Assembly (NCBI RefSeq): GCF_016900895.1
Contig: NZ_JAFEUN010000035.1
Location: 1 to 38,428, forward strand
DNA length: 38,428 nucleotides
DNA from: Parashewanella hymeniacidonis
GTDB lineage: Bacteria > Pseudomonadota > Gammaproteobacteria > Enterobacterales > Shewanellaceae
Direction: 5' to 3'
Of the stretch, positions 35,071-38,428 are shown one piece after another. Every line of letters begins with the position of its first letter. Within the stretch, counting starts at the first letter, position 1. A program made the position numbers and the translations under genes. The notes below the pieces were generated by a model. That model saw nothing but the letters and a program-made list of their open reading frames with translations, was not told the DNA's origin and ran no database searches.

Positions 35071-36312
35071 CTAAAAATGAGATTGAGTGGTGTAACCCAT
35101 GGCTTTTTTACCAACAGGGGCTTTAAGAAAAGGTAGGTATGAGAGTAACCGTAGACCTAGACTTCGACCACAAACCAAAGGCCAGTGATGATTAGAAAAT
35201 CCCCTCACCAAAAATTCAACTCTGCTTAAGGTGTTACCCCTATCTTCTTGCCTTTGTTTTAGGTAAGTATGCGTAATTTGAGTGCTTCCTAAATCCTGTT
35301 CGGACTTGAGTCCATTTTCAACAACATCGATAACAGTCATTATATCTCTGAGCCCTAAGTTGAAACCTTGCCCAGCAATTGGATGTAAGGTCTGGGCCGC
35401 ATTACCGACAAAAATTGTGCGATGATGAATCGGTCTTGGCATGCAGGTCATGATTAAGGGATAGCTAAAACGCTTACCCGACGCAATTAATTTACCCGCT
35501 CGATAACCAAATGCTTGTTGTAGCTTTTCAATAAAAGCGTCATCAGATAATTGCAGATATTTTTTAGCTTTATCAGGTGTTAATGCCCAGACGAGGGATA
35601 AGCGATCACGTCCGTTTAACTCAGACATGGGCAATAATGCTAACGGGCCTGTATCAGTGAATCGTTCCCAAGCTCTGTGTTGATGCTTCTGCTCAAGTTC
35701 AATATTGGCAATTATTGCGGTTTGTTCAAAATCAACGAACTCTTGAGATAAATTCAGGCTTTGTCTAATGATTGAATTAGCACCGTCAGCCGCAACCACT
35801 AATTTTGCATTGAGCTTTTCACCGTTATCAAGCGTTAATGTTTGACTATCAATTTCAGCGGTAACTTCGGTCACTTTTGCAGGGCAAAACATGGTGACAT
35901 CTGAGCTTTGTAATTTTTGATGTAACTTAAAACCCACAGGGCTTAATTCTACAACGGCACCCATCGCATCAAGATTAAAATCTCGAGCATCTAGTTGAGT
36001 CATTCCGAAGTGACCACGGTCAGAGATATGAATACGAGAGATATCGGTGCCAAGGTGTTTGATATCATCCCAAATGTTGAGATTTTTAAATGCTTCGATT
36101 GTACCATGCGACAGAGCAATGGCTCTGGCATCAAAACCTGGATGCTTAGCAGTTGGTTCATAGGCTTCAATAAGTGCAATATTAAGCGGCTTATTCAGTC
36201 TTTTAGCTTTAAGTGCAAGGCCAAGCGCTAATACTGAGCCAACCATTGCCCCACCAACAATGACGACATCAAAGTGATGAGTTGAACCTTGTGTTGATGT
36301 GTTTTCGACCAT
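35071..36312 (-). CDS. ubiH: 2-octaprenyl-6-methoxyphenol hydroxylase-type monooxygenase UbiH
   Basis: UbiH hydroxylates C1 of the quinone ring precursor. ATG 36312 (MVENTSTQGSTHHFDVVIVG) is preceded by GGAAGG, which is better than the upstream TTG at 36327. It gives 413 residues. VVIVGGAMVGSVLALGLALK, FDARAIALSHGTIE, LVVAADGANSIIRQ and TIFVGNAAQTLHPIAGQGFN are the family motifs. The DGAN and GNAAQTLHPIAGQG forms fit UbiH. It is in line with ygfB upstream and ubiI downstream. Confidence 0.92.
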   Translation of the reverse strand: MVENTSTQGSTHHFDVVIVGGAMVGSVLALGLALKAKRLNKPLNIALIEAYEPTAKHPGFDARAIALSHGTIEAFKNLNIWDDIKHLGTDISRIHISDRGHFGMTQLDARDFNLDAMGAVVELSPVGFKLHQKLQSSDVTMFCPAKVTEVTAEIDSQTLTLDNGEKLNAKLVVAADGANSIIRQSLNLSQEFVDFEQTAIIANIELEQKHQHRAWERFTDTGPLALLPMSELNGRDRLSLVWALTPDKAKKYLQLSDDAFIEKLQQAFGYRAGKLIASGKRFSYPLIMTCMPRPIHHRTIFVGNAAQTLHPIAGQGFNLGLRDIMTVIDVVENGLKSEQDLGSTQITHTYLKQRQEDRGNTLSRVEFLVRGFSNHHWPLVCGRSLGLRLLSYLPFLKAPVGKKAMGYTTQSHF

Positions 36313-36402
36313 GAACCTTCCGAGCAATTTTTTCGAAGTAGTGTGATTGATTCATCAAGATAATGACATGATTTGAATCAACTACATAAATAGAAACGTA
36401 AA

Positions 36403-36981
36403 TTAATGAAGCACTTCCGGCTTGTCTTCACTATCATCTTCTTGACCATCACGCATAAATTCAGCGAAGCAAATGGCAACAGCATCTTGAACGTAATCAA
36501 CAAGTGCAATGTAAGCGTCTTCAGACTCGTCATCTTCAGAGATATCTAACTCAATTTGTGATATTTCAGAAAGATCTTTAACGACCTCTTTTACGTCTTC
36601 AGAGCTTTTATTGATCTTAGGTTGAGCAATAGCTATTGAGGTCAAGAAGCTTTGAACCCATAAAGATAAGGCTTCAACACGAGAGGTGAGAGACTCTTCT
36701 TCTTCTGGAAGCAACAGCGTGAAGCCAAATTCAAACTCAGCTAAACGATCATGTGCATCTTTATGAAGATCGGCCACAATGGTTAATAGTGACTCAGGAA
36801 ATGCTCGTCCCTCACTAATGATATCGGTTAAGGCTGGTAACCAAAGATTAGCTTTCTCTCCTAAACCTCCACAAATTAAACCAACAACAGCGCCATGGAC
36901 TTCAGACGGATGCAAAGAAATTTCAGCGGCTTTTAATGCTGCTATGAGCTTGTCAGTCAGTAAAGACGGTGGAGTAACCAT
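36403..36981 (-). CDS. ygfB: YgfB/UPF0149 family protein
   Basis: Starting at ATG 36981 (MVTPPSLLTDKLIAALKAAE) the 192 residues match the all-helical YgfB family: LHPSEVHGAVVGLICGGLGE, LADLHKDAHDRLAEFEFGFTLLLP-like, and the acidic end VALVDYVQDAVAICFAEFM. The molecular role in this group is not settled. In many gammaproteobacteria pepP follows directly. Here the next gene is ubiH, 90 bp downstream. Confidence 0.9.
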   Translation of the reverse strand: MVTPPSLLTDKLIAALKAAEISLHPSEVHGAVVGLICGGLGEKANLWLPALTDIISEGRAFPESLLTIVADLHKDAHDRLAEFEFGFTLLLPEEEESLTSRVEALSLWVQSFLTSIAIAQPKINKSSEDVKEVVKDLSEISQIELDISEDDESEDAYIALVDYVQDAVAICFAEFMRDGQEDDSEDKPEVLH

Positions 36982-37152
36982 AGATTTGTTCCATAAAGAA
37001 ATATTGCTGCTAATACTAACAGATAGCACATTGTGAGAAAACTTGTGCGAATCAAGCTGATTACAAATTGAGGCGCAACGATGAAAAATTAGCTAACATA
37101 GTTAAAGACGCAGCAACTAAATTAAATTGGGTTAGATATTTTGAAGAGTCTG

Positions 37153-37183
37153 TTGCACTTTTTATACGGGACTTATATAGTCC
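37153..37183 (+). promoter_or_regulatory. zapA: zapA promoter
   Basis: TTGCAC (37153-37158), a 17-bp spacer and TATAGT (37176-37181), 36 bp before the zapA ATG. A short dyad GGACT-TATAT-AGTCC (37169-37183) overlaps the -10. AAAGGATG provides the ribosome site. Confidence 0.65.
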
Positions 37184-37217
37184 GACTTAAGCTCAACATA
37201 AAGGATGTTGGATAGAC

Positions 37218-37532
37218 ATGAGTAACAAAGCCATTGATATCACATTATTGGGGCGGACCTACTCAATAGCTTGTCCGCCAGACCAAGAAGCAGCATTAAG
37301 AGATATTGCTGATAAGCTTGAAACACAATTAGCTGAACTAAAAGGTCGAACATCAAGCCTGAGTCGTGAAGAAATTGTGATAATGGCAGCATTAAATATT
37401 GGTCACGAGCTCTATAGTGAACAACAGAAAAACAAAGCGTATATGTCACAAATGGATGAACGCATTCTTTTGTTACAATCAACGTTAGAACAAGCGCTTG
37501 TAGAGCGCAGTGTAGGGCAAGCAAAGTACTAA
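37218..37532 (+). CDS. zapA: Cell division protein ZapA
   Basis: ZapA cross-links FtsZ filaments at the mid-cell ring. The 104 residues are typical. The N-terminal domain (VDITLLGRTYSIACPPDQEA-like, residues 5-22) and LRDIADKLETQL are followed by a long C-terminal coiled coil (NIGHELYSEQQKNKAYMSQM onward). It is divergent from ygfB and directly upstream of 6S RNA, the conserved gammaproteobacterial arrangement. Confidence 0.95.
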   Translation: MSNKAIDITLLGRTYSIACPPDQEAALRDIADKLETQLAELKGRTSSLSREEIVIMAALNIGHELYSEQQKNKAYMSQMDERILLLQSTLEQALVERSVGQAKY

Positions 37533-37578
37533 TTTAAAGAACTTTAGTTAATTGCAATTGTGATTAACACAACAGCGT

Positions 37579-37766
37579 TACGCTCCCTGGGGTATTAGCC
37601 AGCTAGTAATGTCCCTGTGCCGATGCTTACAACCTTAGGGTGAAGGTTTTACTGACATTGAGCATGCTCGGCTTGTACCGAGAAGCCTTAGGAAGTATGG
37701 CTTTACCCGCCTTGAACCTACGGTTCAAGGGCTTACACCGGCAGCGGTATCTTGGGGAGCTACCTA
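37579..37766 (+). ncRNA. ssrS: 6S RNA (SsrS)
   Basis: 6S RNA mimics an open promoter and binds sigma-70 RNA polymerase in stationary phase. The segment GAGCATGCTCGG...CCGAGAAGCCTTA (about 37661-37692), CCTTGAACC...GGTTCAAGGG, and the closing GCGGTATCTTGGGGAG pair with the 5' CTCCCTGGGGTATT, as in the E. coli RNA. The length is about 188 nt. Ends are set by the terminal stem and are approximate. The place after zapA is the conserved one. The ygfA gene that often follows is absent here. Confidence 0.95.
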
Positions 37767-37770
37767 TTTA

Positions 37771-37803
37771 AAAGCCCTGATTTTTAAATCAGGGCTTTTT
37801 TTT
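37771..37803 (+). terminator. Strong Rho-independent terminator after 6S RNA
   Basis: AAAGCCCTGATTT and AAATCAGGGCTTT (37771-37783, 37786-37798) form a perfect stem, followed by an unbroken T-run to 37803. Confidence 0.9.
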
Positions 37804-37873
37804 GTCACTGTACCCATAAGATTATAAATTTTACTGTCACTGTACCCATAAGATAATAAGTTTTACCCATAAG
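37803..37873. repeat. Tandem 32-bp direct repeat, two copies plus a partial third
   Basis: TGTCACTGTACCCATAAGAT begins the unit at 37803 and again at 37835. The two 32-bp units differ at two positions. The core TACCCATAAG recurs a third time at 37864-37873. There is no gap between copies, so this is not a CRISPR. Confidence 0.85.
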
Positions 37874-37926
37874 GTGGTGAGAATCGACAATTGAGCGAGC
37901 GTTCCGTCTTATTGTTCTATAACGCA

Positions 37927-38187
37927 CTACTGCTCCCAACTGATTCCATAAAGTAAAATACCGAATAAAACAACTGGCCGTCTTCCATACTGATCTGAAA
38001 TTGGTTCAATTATTAACTGATCAATACCTAAGCTAAAAATAAAAATGCTTATAGTCCATTGCATATGCGTATTCGAAACTTCTAAAGCTGTAACCATAGT
38101 TGGAAGAGCTGGTAAGAAAATATCTATAGCAAGAGGGCTTAGGATAACTAGTGATATTAAAATTGCTATTAAGCGAAGCTTTCTCAA
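37927..38187 (-). pseudogene. Bcr/CflA-family MFS transporter, N-terminal stump
   Basis: The minus strand from ATG 38187 gives MRKLRLIAILISLVILSPLA, then IDIFLPALPTMVTALEVSNT, IFIFSLGIDQLIIEPISDQY and GRRPVVLFGILLYGI, the first two helices and motif A (SDQYGRRP) of Bcr/CflA drug transporters. Members have about 390-400 residues; this one stops after 86, in WEQ. The remaining ten helices are absent, and tandem repeats lie just beyond. It is a truncated gene. Confidence 0.85.
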
Positions 38188-38322
38188 ACTTCAGTCCTTG
38201 TTGATAGGGGTTTAGTGCCCATCCCCTCCAAAATTCCCATCTAAACATATAAGCTCATTATGTTCAGTAACTTAAAGCTCAAAAAGAGATCTGATTATAA
38301 AGACACAATACTGCAGACAGTT
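38188..38322. other. Short intergenic stretch
   Basis: No coding signal or clear promoter beyond AT-rich sequence before the transporter stump. Confidence 0.4.
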
Positions 38323-38428
38323 TTATGCAGCAATTGTCCCGTACTCACTGACTTCACTATAAACCTGAGATACTTTTTCATCACTCACGTCTATTCCTAA
38401 CTTACCGAAAACTAAATTTACCAAGTGC
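38323..38428 (-). CDS. Unidentified gene, C-terminal end (partial)
   Basis: A frame entering from the right edge ends at TAA 38323-38325 and encodes HLVNLVFGKLGIDVSDEKVS, then QVYSEVSEYGTIAA. The composition looks like a real amphipathic protein end, but 34 residues are too few to place it in a family. Confidence 0.35.
   Translation of the reverse strand, partial: HLVNLVFGKLGIDVSDEKVSQVYSEVSEYGTIAA

Noticed and set aside
37240-37524. Minus-strand frame of 94 residues opposite zapA
   Set aside because: Antisense shadow of zapA with no start signal.
37803-37873. Tandem repeats read as a CRISPR
   Set aside because: The copies are contiguous with no unique spacers, there are only two full units and no cas genes.
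1-38428. tRNA or rRNA genes
   Set aside because: I saw no cloverleaf with TTC-type T-loop and CCA end, and no ribosomal RNA signature in the gaps; the only RNA gene recognised is 6S RNA.

Overview
The window looks like a chromosomal segment of a marine gammaproteobacterium of the Alteromonadales, close to Shewanellaceae. That rests on gene order (yqgE-ruvX near pilT/pilU-yggS-proC-yggT-DUF4426-rdgB-hemW; gcvTHP beside ubiI-ubiH-ygfB, then zapA-6S RNA), on low GC, and on abundant mobile debris. A host-associated relative is my inference, prompted by one very large ankyrin-repeat protein without a signal peptide. The genus cannot be fixed from sequence alone.

Layout. 1-3300: the end of an ISL3-family element, a HAD-type gene broken by it, pdxJ-acpS, then a decayed region (C-terminal half of a POT transporter, an unknown gene, a solitary ISL3 terminal repeat). 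3300-7400: small accessory genes, namely an XRE regulator paired with a membrane protein, a lipid-binding-fold (SRPBCC) gene broken by a TA-duplicating MITE, a CWC protein, an exported Tpx, a DUF4136 lipoprotein, and a small membrane protein behind a 47-bp perfect palindrome centred on a Fur-box-like core. 7400-17740: housekeeping block with yciH, yqgE, ruvX, hemH, pilU/pilT, yggS, proC, yggT, a DUF4426 gene, rdgB and hemW. 17800-23900: an orphan FAD/NAD(P) oxidoreductase, then a scrambled junction with a RAYT transposase relic, an IS66 element with a broken tnpC and mismatched flanks, a tyrosine-recombinase fragment and a run of structured repeats. 24000-28600: glycine cleavage genes gcvT-gcvH-gcvP, leftward, with a terminator-like hairpin before gcvP. 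29282-33811: the 1509-residue ankyrin protein. 33800-38428: ubiI, ubiH, ygfB (no pepP between them), divergent zapA, 6S RNA with a strong terminator, tandem repeats, the stump of a Bcr/CflA transporter and an unidentified gene end.

The conserved genes cover vitamin B6 synthesis and homeostasis, lipid carrier activation, haem synthesis and handling, twitching motility, one-carbon metabolism, ubiquinone hydroxylation and division-ring assembly. The most unusual features are the Fur palindrome, the exactly reconstructable MITE insertion, a pseudoknot-capable leader before the DUF4426 gene, and the ankyrin protein.
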